Positions 20,673 through 33,436 are shown, counted from the first letter of the stretch. The stretch is 64,000 nucleotides of DNA from Liopterus haemorrhoidalis (GCA_963971575.1 OZ020612.1:68631869-68695868), one strand, 5' to 3'. A program made the numbers and translations. The notes: generated by a model from the sequence alone, not told the origin.

Positions 20673-23237
20673 AATTCCTCGTGAATGGGTACCAATAGGT
20701 GAAATCTCTCTATTTCGTCATATTCATCAGCCCAACAAAGTCCCACTGTAGTCTCATCGATCCGTAGTTTTCACTACCGTACTGTGAGGACGGTGAATGT
20801 GAAAAAGTCAGGTCTACAACTTCAAATAGTCTGTGTTGCTGTGCGCTAAAAATTTGGCAACTAACTCAGGTCTACAACTATCGTGACCTAATCAGGATTG
20901 GGCGTGGTGATAGTGAATGAATATTTTTATATTTGGGTTCTGAAGCGATTAAGTCAGTCAGTAAAGAAAACTTGATCATCGTGCGGCAGTTTTTGGTGAA
21001 GAATTAGGTCACTGTTGGTCCTCATCCACTATGGCCTCATCACTCATGTGATTAGGCCCCTTATGACTTTTTTTTTTGTTTCCCAAAATTGAAGAGCTCA
21101 TTAAAATATATCTCCAGAAGTGGAAAATACGCTAGCAACGATATGTAGCTGCCGAAGGGCAGTATTTCGAAAGTGATAATTTAAATGTAAATTAATTTGT
21201 TATTAATAAACTTTTATGACACTGGCCTGGGTTTTTTTAAAATAAATTCTCAATTCAAAGCCATTTCTTTGTGCAGAGTATAAATATCGAGAATATGTGC
21301 GCATAATAATTAAACAGAATGGAATGGAAATGGATTATTAGATAAGTTACAGAGTACCAGAAACAACAAAGTAAAAAGTAAAGAGATTCGTGAAAAAATA
21401 AGTGTAATAACATAAATTTTATATTGAAGACAAAACTGATATGTTATGAGCTCTTTATCAAGTTATTTCTCTCAGAAAGCAGACAATTCCGCTGAATTTA
21501 GCAATAAAATGTTTCATAAACAACAAACAATAAACAATATTAATGATAGGTTGTAATAATAAGCTTTACATTTATTGGAAACACGTCTGCTATTTCATCA
21601 GGTGATTTCTTGGAAAAACGTATTTTTCTTTTAGCACCAAGAAAGATGACTAAACTGTGCCAAATCTTTTGTCCTTGTTTCAAAAAATAAAACGGTCACT
21701 TGTATTAATCTTGCTTTCCAAGAACTTTTTCAGCATACTGTCTCCTTTCATCCTTATCGTATCCTATTTTATCATTCATCTCCCATTTCCCGTGCCACAT
21801 TCAGTTTTGATTTCAATTTGCCATTAATTTCAATGGGAAAATTTAGCGTAGCTGTTTTACTGTATTTTAGCTGCGTAACTGTTTTAAAAAAATGTATTTG
21901 TGACACAAAAATCAATTTTGAGATATTGGTATGTCTTCCTATTTGTTAAATAGGAAGAATAAAATAAAAACATTAAATTAATCTCAAAAAAAGAATAATA
22001 AAATAAATAAATAAGTGTTTAGCATTTGAAAAGAAATTTTATTTACTTATATATTTTTTTATTTTTTGATGAACTTGTAAAATGGTACAAAGAATGGTAC
22101 AAACGATCTTCTATCTGTAGAATTTTCTCAGTGGGGGCGTTAGCTCTTAAAATCTGGGGGTAAAGGAAATTTTGAGTAAAATTTGGGGGGCTAGGAAATA
22201 TTTGAAATAATTTTTTTTATCATTACACGTGAAAATACAAGTGATGACCAAACAAAAAAGGTCCTCACTTCTAAAATACAATTTTTCTCCAAGTAATTCT
22301 GGGGGGGGGGCAACTGGGGGCCAAATAGATTTTTGCCCTGCTCGTTAAGAGGTCAAGTCATTCCACTAAAGCCTGAGACAAATTATACTCCCTGAAATAT
22401 ATCTATCCTTTCATTTAACTTCAGTATTTTCCTTTTTTTTTTTCTATGGCGGTCGACTTTTTCTGCTAGGCAGAATCTGGGCCGCGTAGGTAAAAGTTTG
22501 GCCATGTCTGAATTTGAGGATAAATAATTTTTGGTATATTTTTTTCCAAATACGTCAGAATGATTCATCCAAATGTCTTATAGAAATAATCTAATAAAAA
22601 TGATAATAAGCGTGAAACTTCCTATACATTGGCCATCTTTTTCAAACTCTAACGTATTTTCCAACAGGTCAAAACTCGTATATTTTTTATAAATATAATA
22701 TAATAAATTTCCATAGTAACAGACATTAAAGAATTTGAAGGACAATTTATTTAAATTTATAAACTCATTCATTTGCGTATTCTCAAATCGTATCAATGGA
22801 ATTTCAAACGGGATATTTTGAAAATTTTACAACCGTCATATGAATATTTTTATTTTCCTTGTGACAAACGTTTTTGAGTAATTTTTCAAGAACGTAGGAA
22901 AGGTTTCTCAATAATTTTCTTAAAATTAAAGTGGGGATTTCGAAGAAATTAAAACTTTCTTGTAGTTTATAAACTTGAATCACAAAATGTGGGCAGTATT
23001 AATAAAGATCTTGAACGAATAGTGTCTAGACATTTATTATTTATTTATTTATTTATCATTTATTTATTAGTGTAAATTATGTGTTCTTGTGATTATTTAT
23101 CAGCTTATGTGAGTGTTTTTCTTTCTTTTATAAGTCATATAAAGCCTAAAAGCGTATTCGATTGGGTGCTCTACTATGCAATCAGATCACTTGACGAGCA
23201 AGTTTCGTATTCGATTGGGCGAGCAGTTGCTCTAGAG
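20673..23237. other. AT-rich sequence without recognisable genes
   Basis: Poly-G blocks at about 22142-22190 and 22301-22320 flank sequence typical of decayed hAT-like ends (TTGCCCTGCTC near 22335). A (TTTA)n tract lies near 23037-23070. Frames of 60-100 codons here are low complexity. Confidence 0.4.
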
Positions 23238-24085
23238 CAGCGGTTCCCAACCTGTGCTCCGCGGAGCCCTAAGTACTCCGCAGCCGTTCCAGGAAATAAA
23301 ATAAATAAAAATCAAATAAAATCAAAAGTATTAGAAATAAAAAACAGAATCAAAATAATAAAACTGAAAATGATATTCTGAAAGAAAATTAGTCAAGTTG
23401 TATGTATGTCCAAGTGATTTCTGACTCTAGCCGGTTTATGACTCTATGACTAGCTGGAATGTGATCGGCGAGATGCATTTTTGTTTGAATAATCTGCGTG
23501 TATTTTGATTATTTGTTTCATTTTATAAAAATCTGTCTATCTATCAATATGTGAGCTGTGAAAGAGAAAAGTGAATTTATATTAAATAAAAAATCTACCC
23601 CCTCCCCTGTAATTTGTAAGACATAGGGTAGGCCTAGGGGCTCCACCATAGAAATTGATTCTAAAAAGGGCTCCGCAAGTAAAAAAGGGGGAACCTTGGG
23701 AACCACTGGTCTAGAGAAAAATTGGGGCTTTAATCGTTTAATACGTTTTGAGATAATGACAATTTTTTGAATGGCATAATTTACATTATTTGTGAAAATT
23801 GTAAAATAAAAAAAAATCACAACTCAAAAATGGTTATAGATAGCGACCAGCGGTTGAAATTTTTGGATTCTTTGTAGTTTATTTAGTCTAGAAAAAAATT
23901 GGGGCTTTAATCGTTTAATGCGTCTTGAGATTGTGACAATTTTTTTAATGGTATAATTTACATCATTTGTGAAAATTGTGAGTTTAAAAAAATCACAACT
24001 CAAAAACGGTTAGAGAAAACAACCTCACGCTAGAATTTTTGGATTCCTCGCAGTTTATTTAGTCTAGAAAAAATTTCTAGACTAA
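23238..24085. repeat. Complex repeat with 175-bp monomers, copy 2
   Basis: Begins CAGCGGTTCCCAACC at 23238; the hAT-like module ends GGGAACCACTG near 23708, where the flanks CTCTAGAG (before) and GTCTAGAG (after) resemble an 8-bp duplication. Two monomers with ATTGGGGCTTTAATCG follow, ending abruptly near 24085 at an inverted TTTAGTCTAGAAA / TTTCTAGACTAAA junction. Confidence 0.75.
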
Positions 24086-24090
24086 ATAAA

Positions 24091-24285
24091 CACCACAAGA
24101 CCGACCGCCATCATAAAGTACTTATATAAAATAAATTCTAGCAGCAAAGTAGAAATAACTTAAAATAAAATAATATACTAATCTCTGTTAGAAAATATTA
24201 GGCCAAGTTATTTCTACTCTGCTGCTAGAATCTATTTTATATAAGTACTTTATGATGGTGGTCGGTCCTGTGGTGTCCACAGCTG
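24091..24285. mobile_element. Short inverted-repeat MITE, 'ACCGCCATCATAAAG' family
   Basis: The arms (about 24091-24160 and 24215-24285) are inverted copies containing GACCGACCGCCATCATAAAG at the ends and TTCTAGCAGCARAGTAGAAA inside. Related ends occur at 32176 and 33437. Non-coding. Confidence 0.75.
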
Positions 24286-24571
24286 ATTTTTTAGTTGTTA
24301 AATTACCCCATTGGTAATTTAACTACTAAAATTACACGCATCGCTCTTAAAAACAGACTTTATTATTCATTAATATCGTGTAATTCTATATGCCAGAAAC
24401 TTTCATCTAATAATCCCATCCTTGATTAAACACTCAACCGGAAAACAATATATCCGTACCAAAACTCACCGGAAAAGTGTTGTAGTACTCCCCACTTAAT
24501 GTGCGATCCCACCACTACCACCGGACCGGAGTAAAAGACACGTGATGTTGATGTTGAGTTGTTTGTTGCAG

Positions 24572-24769
24572 GTAGTGGACTTGCGAGACCGCAGCGGTGC
24601 AGACGGTAAGATACAGCAGCGACAGAGGAAGCAGCTGGAGGTGTACCGCAGCCAGGTGCCGGGCGGTTCGCTCCAGGTTATCAGGACACAGACCCTCGCC
24701 ACAACCAGCTCCAAATGGACCACCACCAAAAGGGAATTTAGTGATAACAGTGATTTTGAAAATTTACAT
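24572..24769 (+). CDS. Host gene 1, first visible coding exon
   Basis: An exon of 66 codons in phase 0 at both ends. The acceptor is TTTGTTGCAG and the donor is CAT|GTAAGT. It encodes VVDLRDRSGADGKIQQRQRK, then QVPGGSLQVIRTQTLATTSS and KREFSDNSDFENLH. Base composition is clearly GC-richer than all surrounding sequence, as expected of a conserved exon in an AT-rich genome. No ATG begins it, so at least one upstream exon is missing. It joins in frame to the exon at 45213 across a 20.4-kb intron. I do not recognise a domain. The assignment to the same gene rests on phase, strand, composition and the lack of any nearer acceptor exon, and is an inference. Confidence 0.7.
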
Positions 24770-24977
24770 GTAAGTTTATGTGACAAGTGTTTTGTGTTAG
24801 ATAAGTTATTGTTTATGGCACGGGTTGCGTTATAACCTTACAACAACCGTTTGCACTGCGCCTAAAATTTATTTAATGAAACAAAAAGGATAGTGTACAG
24901 TTTAAACAAGGAAGAAAAGCACTTATTGGTTTATGATGGTAAGAAATAAATATTTTTCAATTTATTAGATTGTCAGC

Positions 24978-25571
24978 TACTGGCGTAGCCAGAAATTTAG
25001 CGAAGGGGTAGCACCGTAGCAACGAGGTGTCGTCGGGGCATTTGCGCCATTGCGGGTGAAAACCTTTCTTTTTGCTCTTCACTTGAATTTGGGAGGTGAG
25101 GACCTTTTTTTTGCTCTTCATTTGCTTTTGGGGAAGTAAATTTTATCAATTGACTTCATTTGAAACATTGCTACATTGCGAAAGGGTTCAACTTAAAATA
25201 AATGGGAAATTCTTATTTTATTACAGTACTAAATATTCAAAAACTACGGGTTCTACAGTTTATATTTATACTAATAGGGCAACTGGCTTTAATTTAAGCT
25301 TACATATAAACAAATTTCGTTGTTAAAAAATGGATAATTAGTAGCAGTAATTATTATCTTTGTTGGAGGCCTATAATTATCTCTGCTCTATTTGTGGCAA
25401 AATGTTGGTATCCAGAATCGGTCTTTTCAGTCATGAATGAGCCCACTCTCATCGAAATTTGTGAAATATTTTTCTTTTAGTAGCGAAATGTTGGCGTCGA
25501 TTCGTCATATCCGTTATATATAACAGCAGGAGATGTAATTTTTCCCTTACACCCAGTTAACTGCGCCACTG
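24978..25571. mobile_element. hAT-like MITE in host gene 1 intron
   Basis: The ends TACTGGCGTAGCC and (complement) CAGTGGCGCAGTTAACTGGG form an imperfect inverted pair. Flanking octamers TTGTCAGC (24970-24977) and CTGTCAGC (25572-25579) match at 7 of 8 positions, fitting a hAT target duplication. Non-coding; the 76-codon frame inside has no motif. Confidence 0.65.
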
Positions 25572-25987
25572 CTGTCAGCCTAAAACCGTATTCGTACAAT
25601 TTTAGCGCCACGGTTCGAGTAGACTAAATGACTTTTTTTTCACTCGCAATATACGAGCGTGCGAGTGAGATTTTCGAGGGTTGCATATACACTACCATTG
25701 TGTTGACCATTGTTTGAAAAAATATATGCATATTGAGTTTTATCAGATGGACACGATGAGCATGCTATCGAAAAATGTGGTTTTTTACTAGACATCTGTT
25801 TGTTGGTCTGTCTGTGTAACGCTCGTGTGTCTAATAACCTGTGTTTCTCAACCTTTTTCGCATAACAGACCGGTGAAACGACAGATAATTTTTCTCGAAC
25901 TGGTGAAAAGGCAACACTTTTCACTAGTCCGATAATATAACACATTTTAACATATTATGTACCTATGTACATATTATGTACTATGTA

Positions 25988-26552
25988 ATGGGTGTTTTTT
26001 TTAGAGGTATAGAACTTTAAATTGCAATAAAACAACGATGGATTATTCGATTGACATGATTTTTTTTTTATTCGAAAGATAATCTTGTGGCATTACATTT
26101 TAAATATGATTTCTGGCATATGACCGCCACGGCTGGCTCGGATGTAGTCCAATCTGGACGTCCAATTTTCGATGACTTTTTCCAACATTTGTGGCCGTAT
26201 ATCGGCAATAACACGGCGAATGTTGTCTTCCAAATGGTCAAGCGTTTGTGGCTTATCCGCATAGACCAATGACTTTACATAGCCCCACAGAAAGTAGTCC
26301 AGCGGTGTTAAATCACAAGATCTTGGAGGCCAATTCACAGGTCCAAAACGTGAAATTAGGCGGTCACCAAACGTGTCTTTCAATAAATCGATTGTGGCAC
26401 GAGCTGTGTGACATGTTGCGCCGTCTTGTTGGTATGATTTAATGTAATGCCACAAGATTATCTTTCGAATAAAAAAAAATTCGTGTCAATCGAATAATCC
26501 ATCGTTGTTTTATTGCAATTTAAAGTTCTATACCTCTAAAAAAAACACCCTA
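25988..26552 (-). mobile_element. DD41D mariner (rosa/Visitor-type), internally deleted
   Basis: A 565-bp element with long terminal inverted repeats (about 105 bp) ending GGGTGTTTTTTTTAGAGG, flanked by TA. The minus-strand frame 26455-26093 gives QQDGATCHTARATIDLL...NWPPRSCDLTPLDYFLWGYVKSLVYA. Forty-one residues separate the Asp of QDG from the Asp of PLD, the DD41D spacing. The HTH and first catalytic Asp are deleted, so it cannot transpose itself. Located in an intron of host gene 1. Confidence 0.85.
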
Positions 26553-26973
26553 TATATTGAGTAATTAATTAAATTAAAATATTTTTGCGGACTGGTGGTT
26601 CTTTTGTCAAAAGTGAACCTAAAAACTCGCGACCCTACAGCTCTCAAAAGATTTTCCCAGCCCTTTTCTTAAAACTATTAATTTGATATCTGAACCCCAT
26701 TTTTTTGTCGTTGTAAAAATAATCAGCTCTCCAATTAACAACAAAAATCTTTTAACTTATCTTGAAGATTCATATTTCTACCCAATAATTTATAAACCCA
26801 AATAAATAATTTTCACTCTACCTACGAAGTCCATATCACTGAAAATATATGGTCGCATATCAGCATCTGTGTAAACATTTGCCCATGTTATTTGGTATAA
26901 ACAATAACAATCTTTTAAACAAATCATAATATACGACCGTAATTCTCTACCCTTGTCTTTCAACACTTAACTA

Positions 26974-28040
26974 GAAAAATTGATGTGAAGTGTGAATTTT
27001 CACACATTTCAGGGTTTTGCAGGTATTTAATAACTGAATGATGATTATTTGAGATGCCAAAACAAATTTTATGTCAAAATATTTTTTTATGAATTTTAAA
27101 TCGAATGCTTAATACCATTATTTAAGTTTCTAAATATGTGCAGTATTTTTTTTACATAGCAAGGTTCATTAAGATTTTGAAAATTGCGCCTACGGCTTCT
27201 ATTGGTTGCTTAAATCATTAGCCCCGCTCTCTGATTTCGTATACATTCATTATAATTTCAACACTTCCCACTGGTTACTAAATTTACGCTTTTAAAAATT
27301 AAATGCAACATTTACCAAAAAATAACTAGAATTTTGACAAAATAATTTAAACAAAAGAAAACTGTAAAAAAAAAACAAAAAAAATTAAAATTTACAGGAT
27401 TCGAACTCTAGTTTGCAAGTTACTTGTTTGAAAAATTAGAAAACCAATGACTAAACGCACATCGCTATGAGCGCTGACGTATCAACTTGGTTACATAGCG
27501 AATTAAATATTTAACATATTTTGGTTAAAAACACAAAAAATGCATTATTTTCCGTAAACATAATCTGATCAAAAATTCCTGTTGTACTATTCCGGTTCAC
27601 ACCAATATACATTACTTAGAATTTTTTCAGATTTTTAGTTTAAACCATCTGGGCTACAGGGTGTGGAACAAAAATTTTTTTGCACAATTTTGACTAAAAT
27701 CGCATCAAAATAATTTATTTTGCAAAAATTAAATTTTGATCGTTAATCCACGTACTAAGGGCTTTCATTTGATACCCTACTCAGAATTTTAAAAAAATAT
27801 TTTTTTTTTCGTTGAGCACATATTTGTTTATATTTTTAGGGGGATATGTTTTTAGATGTTTTAATATTTTTCCTATGTGCGGGTCAAAAAGTTGTATAAG
27901 CATGCCAAATTTCAACTCTCTAGGTTTAGCCGTTTGGCTACAATTTTTACCAAACAGACAGACAGACAGATAGACAGACAGACAGACGACAAAATGACGG
28001 TATAAGGGTTTTTTGGTCATACCTACAAAACCCTAAAAAT
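26974..28040 (+). mobile_element. 'Family A' repeat, copy A1
   Basis: Starts AAAAATTGATGTGAAGTGTG, continues with TTTCACACATTTC and AGGGTTTTGCAGGTAT, and ends TACAAAACCCTAAAAAT. The internal AGGGTTTTGCAGGTAT and the complement of the end, AGGGTTTTGTAGGTAT, form an inverted terminal pair. Near the middle is a minus-strand tRNA-like block (about 27390-27500) with GAGTTCGAATCC as B box. A (CAGA)n tract precedes the 3' end. No transposase; the QTDR/VCLSVCL frames come from the simple repeat. Confidence 0.75.
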
Positions 28041-28371
28041 GTATGATAGCTCAACTAATCTTTGAGGATGTTTATCTTAAAATAGATTTTTATATTTGAA
28101 TAATTTGAATATTTCTAACTAATTGAATAATTTTATTTTAAATAATAATGACATTTTATTTCTGAATTTACCACTCCCATATTGTGATGATTCCAAACAT
28201 AAATAATGTTATCAATCGGCTGAATTTGTAGTAAGTAAATCTTTTCCAACATCCCTGTTAACCAGCCCCCGACACATTTTCACTTGGATTTATATCCGAG
28301 TATAATTTTTATGGTCAAATAAATTCGTTAAAACCAAATGACTAGCTTCTGTAGAACAAAATTTCTTAATA

Positions 28372-29276
28372 CAAGGTGTCTCAAAAGAAATTTTATATTT
28401 ATTTAGCTTACTGTGTGAACGCAACGTATCCGAGGGGCGCGGGGGTTATGTCAATCGGTAGCCTGGCTCTTGGGAATTCACTCGCTATGGAGCGTTTCTC
28501 GGGAGCAGACCGAGTTATGCGTGCGAGAGTTTTACAAAAACGGTGATTCGGCGACTGTAACGCGTAGAAAATTCTGCAGTATTCGAGGTTTTCGCCACTT
28601 CAATGATGCGCCAAGCATTCCTCTCATTCGACATTGGGTTAAAAAGTTTGAAGAGACTGGTACAACGCTGGATAAATCAAAATCCGGGCGACCTAGGTCA
28701 TCAAGAACGGTAGAAAACGTGGAGAATGTTAATCAGTCTGTTCGTGACGACCCGAACCTTTCAATTCGGAAGCGCGCAAGTGCTTTAAATGTGCATAGAT
28801 CATCATTACATTGCATTATGCACAAAGACCTAAAGCTGCACCCCAACAAAATTCAATTGGTGCAAGAATTAAAGCCCCAAGATGCCAGTCAGAGGCTTAA
28901 TTTCGTAAATTAGGTGATTGAGACATAAATTGGCCTCCACGCAGTCCAGATTTAACCCCTATGGACTTTTTCCTATGGGGTTATCTTAAATCTAAAGTTT
29001 ACGCCAATAAACCGACTTCACTGGCGCATTTGAAAGAAAATATCCGTCACGAAATGGCAGCCATCCCTCAGTCCACCTGCCGAGACGTCATAAGTAATTT
29101 TACTGTTCGATTAAATGAGTGCCGAGAACGCGAGAGTCTACATTTAGACGATATTATTTTTAAGAAAAAAATCCCCAAAAAGTGTATTTTAATAATTAAT
29201 AAACATTTTTTCTATATACGGCTTACTTTTTTTTTAATCGATCCACTAAATATAAAATTTCTTTTGAGACACCTTG
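28372..29276 (+). pseudogene. DD41D-type mariner, catalytic core deleted
   Basis: A 905-bp element with inverted ends CAAGGTGTCTCAAAAGAAAT, flanked by TA on both sides. The frame 28470-28913 encodes the DNA-binding half: LCVREFYKNGDSATVTRRKFC, IRHWVKKFEETGT, SKSGRPRSSRTVENV, then LNVHRSSLHCIMHKDLKLHPNKIQLVQELKP. It stops at 28911-28913. The sequence resumes with INWPPRSPDLTPMDFFLWGYLKSKVYA in the frame around 28930-29170. The segment with the first two catalytic Asp residues is absent; the last Asp (PMD) remains. Intact ends suggest it could have been mobilised in trans. Confidence 0.85.
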
Positions 29277-29693
29277 TATAATTCAATCGATTATAATAAT
29301 TATAGCCGTATCATAAAGCTGATGCAATGAATTTTTAAAAAAATATCTAATAATATGGCCAGAAACTATAGATCCACCACTGCTCCAGTTTCATATCTTT
29401 TTGGGAGGACAGCCTTCATAACTCTTCGTTGAAGATTGTCTTGAGCCACCAAATTCGAACGATATATCTTAGCAGCCATTTATGAAGGTATATAATTTCT
29501 GCTCTCTGCGGTCACAAGTCATGTTTGGCTTCCGTGAAGCAATACAGTGTTAAACCCTGGCATTAAAAATTAGTATAATAGTATTACAAATAGTATTTAA
29601 TAGAAATTCGTCAAGGTGTGATTGTAAGACGTATGTGAAAAGGTATAAACTGTATACCGTTTATTTAAATATCGAATTTAATTTTATTCCACC
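29277..29693. other. Intronic sequence, no feature
   Basis: AT-rich, no supported frame. Confidence 0.4.
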
Positions 29694-30888
29694 CAGGGCC
29701 GTGCAAAGACAAAACTGCGCCCGGGGCGAAAACAAAATGGGGCGCCCCTCCCTCCCAAAAAAAAAGCGGGAATTATTAAATATCAGAGATATTAAATAGC
29801 AGATTATTAAATAGCATATATTCAAAAAAGGTTTATTCAATCGTTATATATAATACTTTTATCATCATATAATACAATAACATAAATGAAAAAAAAAAAT
29901 AATAATTAAAAATCAGAATAAAAGTATGACTATAACTAACAAAATTTTATTTTCCTCGCTTTCAGAGCGGCAAAATCATCGATTATTTTTTCTATATCTA
30001 ATAATCGAGTAACAGCACATTCGATTGAAAGTAAACTTAAATTGGCAAGCCTGTCCTGAGCCATTGTAGCTCTTAAATAATTTTTTACTAATTTAAGCTT
30101 GCTGAAAGACATTTCCGCTGATGCAGCAGTCACTGGAATACTTAGAAATATTCTATATGCAGTTTCCATATTTTTATAATTTGCAGTTAAGTCAAATTGA
30201 TGGATTAATTGGAGGATTTCTAAGTGTTCCATATTTTCAAAATTTGCATTCAAAGACCGGAAAAGTTTTTTCGCATTTAAAATCTCACACAAAAAATCTT
30301 GTCCGTTCAAATCAGCTCCGTATTTGATTGAAAGAGCCATAGCATGTTTATTTATAGTATCTTTATCATGTGAAACAATGCTTGAATCACTAAGAAAATC
30401 GAAATCTCGTGATACCTGTTGAAGTTTTTCAAATCTCCAAGTAAGTTGCTCAATAATTGTATCGATAGCCTCGATATATATTAAACGAAATTTTTCAGAT
30501 TCGTTTAAATCGGTATCCAAAGATTCATAGTCGTATTGTTTGCGAATCTTACGTCTCCTTTCTTGCTTAAATATAGGTTCAACATTTACAAGTTTGGCCA
30601 AATTTTCACTTTTTTTATAAAAAGTTTCAAATTTTTCATTTCTAATTTCAATGATTGTATTTTTAAGATTTTCGATTAGCCTACAAGCAATAGTGACCGT
30701 TATGTTCTCTTTTTGAAGGAAAATATTCACCTCATCTATTTCTTCTAAGATGCGGTTCCATATTACCCAACTACAAATAATTTTTTTTTTTTTTTATTTG
30801 GTATATAAAGTTCTTTGCACCAGAATATGTTTCTTCATTCTTTCTAATCTCTATTCGCCCCTTTCGCCCCCCCCTTTGCACGGCCCTG
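29694..30888 (-). mobile_element. hAT element, internally deleted, exact target duplication
   Basis: The termini CAGGGCCGTGCAAAG and CTTTGCACGGCCCTG are perfectly inverted. ATTCCACC flanks both sides exactly (29686-29693 and 30889-30896), the 8-bp duplication expected of hAT. The 1195-bp element retains a 264-codon frame on the minus strand and lacks the rest of the transposase, so it is non-autonomous. The young-looking ends suggest fairly recent insertion into the intron of host gene 1. Confidence 0.9.
29936..30730 (-). CDS. hAT transposase carboxy-terminal part (ZMYM1-like group)
   Basis: An open frame of 264 residues. Its carboxy-terminal third carries the hAT dimerisation (hATC) signature: YRIFLSIPVTAASAEMSFSK, then LVKNYLRATMAQDRLANLSLLSIE. 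Upstream sequence resembles the DUF4371/ZMYM1-like hAT proteins common in arthropods; that group assignment is from family memory. The BED zinc finger and most of the catalytic RNase H fold are missing, since full proteins exceed 500 residues. It lies entirely inside the element at 29694-30888. Confidence 0.8.
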   Translation of the reverse strand: MNIFLQKENITVTIACRLIENLKNTIIEIRNEKFETFYKKSENLAKLVNVEPIFKQERRRKIRKQYDYESLDTDLNESEKFRLIYIEAIDTIIEQLTWRFEKLQQVSRDFDFLSDSSIVSHDKDTINKHAMALSIKYGADLNGQDFLCEILNAKKLFRSLNANFENMEHLEILQLIHQFDLTANYKNMETAYRIFLSIPVTAASAEMSFSKLKLVKNYLRATMAQDRLANLSLLSIECAVTRLLDIEKIIDDFAALKARKIKFC

Positions 30889-31245
30889 ATTCCACCCAAC
30901 AAAATCTACACAAGCAAAGCCAGGATAATTCTTGATGTATGTATATGGAAATATAACAGTATATATTCAAGAAATAAATCAATAAATAATTCAATTTAAA
31001 TATATTTAGTTTTTAGGTTTCTAAACTTGTCTTTTACCTTTCAATGTTACATTAAAGTGAATGCTGACATTAACAAGCAAATGTATGCGTTTGCTAACAT
31101 TTATTAGCCTTTTCAAATAAGAATTTGCACCAATAACAATATATTACGGCAATTTAAGTAACAATTCCATTGTAAAATTTCAAAATGTCACATCTACCCC
31201 ATGCTATTGATTTAAGTATAACGATTAGCAGTTATGTATGCGCAA

Positions 31246-31640
31246 ATATTAACGATTCCCCAAACTTTTTTGACCGTCGACCCCCAGAAGAGTTTTTCGA
31301 CTTCTTATCGACCTCCTCTATTTTACAATTACATTATTATAATAGGACAAGCAAAACATACGAGGTAAATAAAATTGACGGTCTTTGTGAATGTGATTGG
31401 TGTTGGTGACTCTTTCCAAGATTAGCAATGTCGGGTTCAAAAATAGTTAATTTCAGCCTTAAATCGCCATGGAATTTTACATCTAAATTGTTTCTCTGTT
31501 TTGTCAGGAATTAACATGGCTAAAACCAGCATCAACCATTTAACTTTTTTCCATCGATCCCCGAGCCAGAATCGAACTCTAGCAATGTCATATCGACACC
31601 CGGGGTCGATATCGACCACTTTGGATACCCCTGGTTTACA
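31246..31640. mobile_element. hAT-like MITE, diverged ends
   Basis: The left end GATTCCCCAAACTTTTTTGA followed by CCGTCGACCCCC and the complement of the right end, CAGGGGTATCCAAAGTGGTC followed by GATATCGACCCC, form a diverged inverted pair. No convincing target duplication; non-coding. Confidence 0.45.
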
Positions 31641-32081
31641 TGCTTTGCAAAATTATGTTTTGAAGCAGTTTAAATTAAGAACTAAACAATTTCGTCAAAT
31701 ACTGCGGTATTTGTTGGATATTTATTGGATAACTGTATTTTTTTAAACTTTGTAATACATATTAATTCTTCCTATTTCTAGCTGTAGCGTTACTAGTATT
31801 CATGGGCCCTTATGCGAAATATTTCTTGCCCCCCTCCTGATTTATAAAGCTTAAAACAAGATGAAGTTTAAAAGTAAAAAGTTTCAACAGCCAACTATTT
31901 AAATAATAATTTTGGGGATTTTGGAGTTGGATTAATTTAAGGGACTATTTGGACTAAGGAGCACCAAGGAGGAAATAATAAAAATACATATGTACATATT
32001 GGTCCTCCTTATAACATAATATATTTTCGTACCTAAAATCATACACAAGATAAATAATAAAAATGTTGTAATATATTAACG

Positions 32082-32744
32082 CAGTGTTTCCCAAAGGGTG
32101 GGCCGTAAAATTTTCCAAGTGTGCCGTGAAATCTTCGTAAATCCGCGAAATCTTTGAAAAAAAATCAGCAGTGGCCACCACAGGACCGACCGCCATCATA
32201 AAGTACTTGTTCAATTTATGCTGCTTTATCCAGAAATGTCTCAAATAAAAGTTGTTAGTTATTGCTTTTATAGCAACTTTTGTTTAATAATTTTAATATT
32301 AATCTGTTAAATATTCGCAAAAATGTTAAAACCGACACGAGTAAACTCCCATTTCTAGTAAACCGATTTTTACCAAAATTTGATCAACTCGTGCCACTGA
32401 TGTCAAAAGCTTAAATATGAAGTTTCATAAAAATCCTTTTAGCCGAATTTTCTCTGCACGTGTACACGGACCGACAGACAGACAGACTGACAGACAGACA
32501 GACCGACAGACAGACAGACGACAAAATAGTCAAAACGTTATGTAGGGACCTCAATTCGTGGAGATCCATCGAAATCTCGCAATGTCAAAATCAGTATAAT
32601 CACAATACCTCCCTTATACGTATATGTTGGTGGTCGGAAAAAACTAGCGTTATAAATTTCTTTTTCTATGACTACGTAGGTGTACCGCGAAATTTTTTTT
32701 CTTTGGAAAATGTGCCACGAGAGTAAAAAGATTGGGAAACACTG
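32082..32744. mobile_element. hAT-like MITE split by another element
   Basis: Ends CAGTGTTTCCCAAAGGGTGG and (complement) CAGTGTTTCCCAATC are inverted. Flanks TATTAACG and CATTAACA share ATTAAC in register, a partly decayed 8-bp duplication. The MITE is interrupted at about 32176-32637 by a member of the ACCGCCATCATAAAG family, leaving about 95 bp on the left and 107 bp on the right. Confidence 0.75.
32176..32637 (+). mobile_element. 'CCGACCGCCA' family element, nested
   Basis: Begins ACCACAGGACCGACCGCCAT and ends GTTGGTGGTCGG, an inverted pair. The interior holds the CTTAAATATGAAGTTTCATA segment and (GACA)n tract also found at 14044-14288. Nested in the hAT-like MITE 32082-32744, so it is younger than that element. 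Confidence 0.7.
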
Positions 32745-33436
32745 CATTAACAGCTAGTTTTTCAATCGGTAGTTAAGTCTTTAGTTAGTGGCTACCATGG
32801 AAACTTATGGTAGTTATTATATTGCGTTAACCATTGATTTAAGCTAACCAACAGTTAACCATGAATTGAAAAACCAGCCCTTAGATTATTACAAATGTAC
32901 AGTTAATAAAAATAAACAGTACCTTCGTTTTTGTCTAGTTCGAAAGGCCCTAATCGCAAATAGCCATCGTTGCTGTAACACTTGCCAAATTTTACAACTA
33001 AAGAAAATTCAAGGTTAATTATTCTCCAGCACTTTCATTAACATGTACAATGCATCTTTCTGCTGTTAACTGATGTCAACACTTCGTTACTTATTTGTTG
33101 TAACTTAACACAGTTAAAAAGGTTTCGAAATCAAGTTGGCAAAAAAAACTTGCTATGAGAATTGTATAAGAAAATTTACTGCTTGAAATAAATAAATTTA
33201 GGAAATTTGATCTGACAACTGTTTAGATAAAAACTAGTTCCTAGTATAATAAACAGCTGTTGTCTTTAATGACAGAAGCAGTTAGAAAATTTTTATTTAT
33301 GGCCAATTAAATTAGTTTTAACCATTAATTAAATTAATTTATATAACTAAATTTTACTAGCCGCTTGTTGCTCGCTTTATATTAGGTCTACCAGAAACTT
33401 CTGTCCGTTATGTATGCATAAATAAATTACCAAAGG

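Noticed and set aside
30121..30327. Plus-strand 68-codon frame
   Set aside because: It is the complement of the hAT transposase frame.
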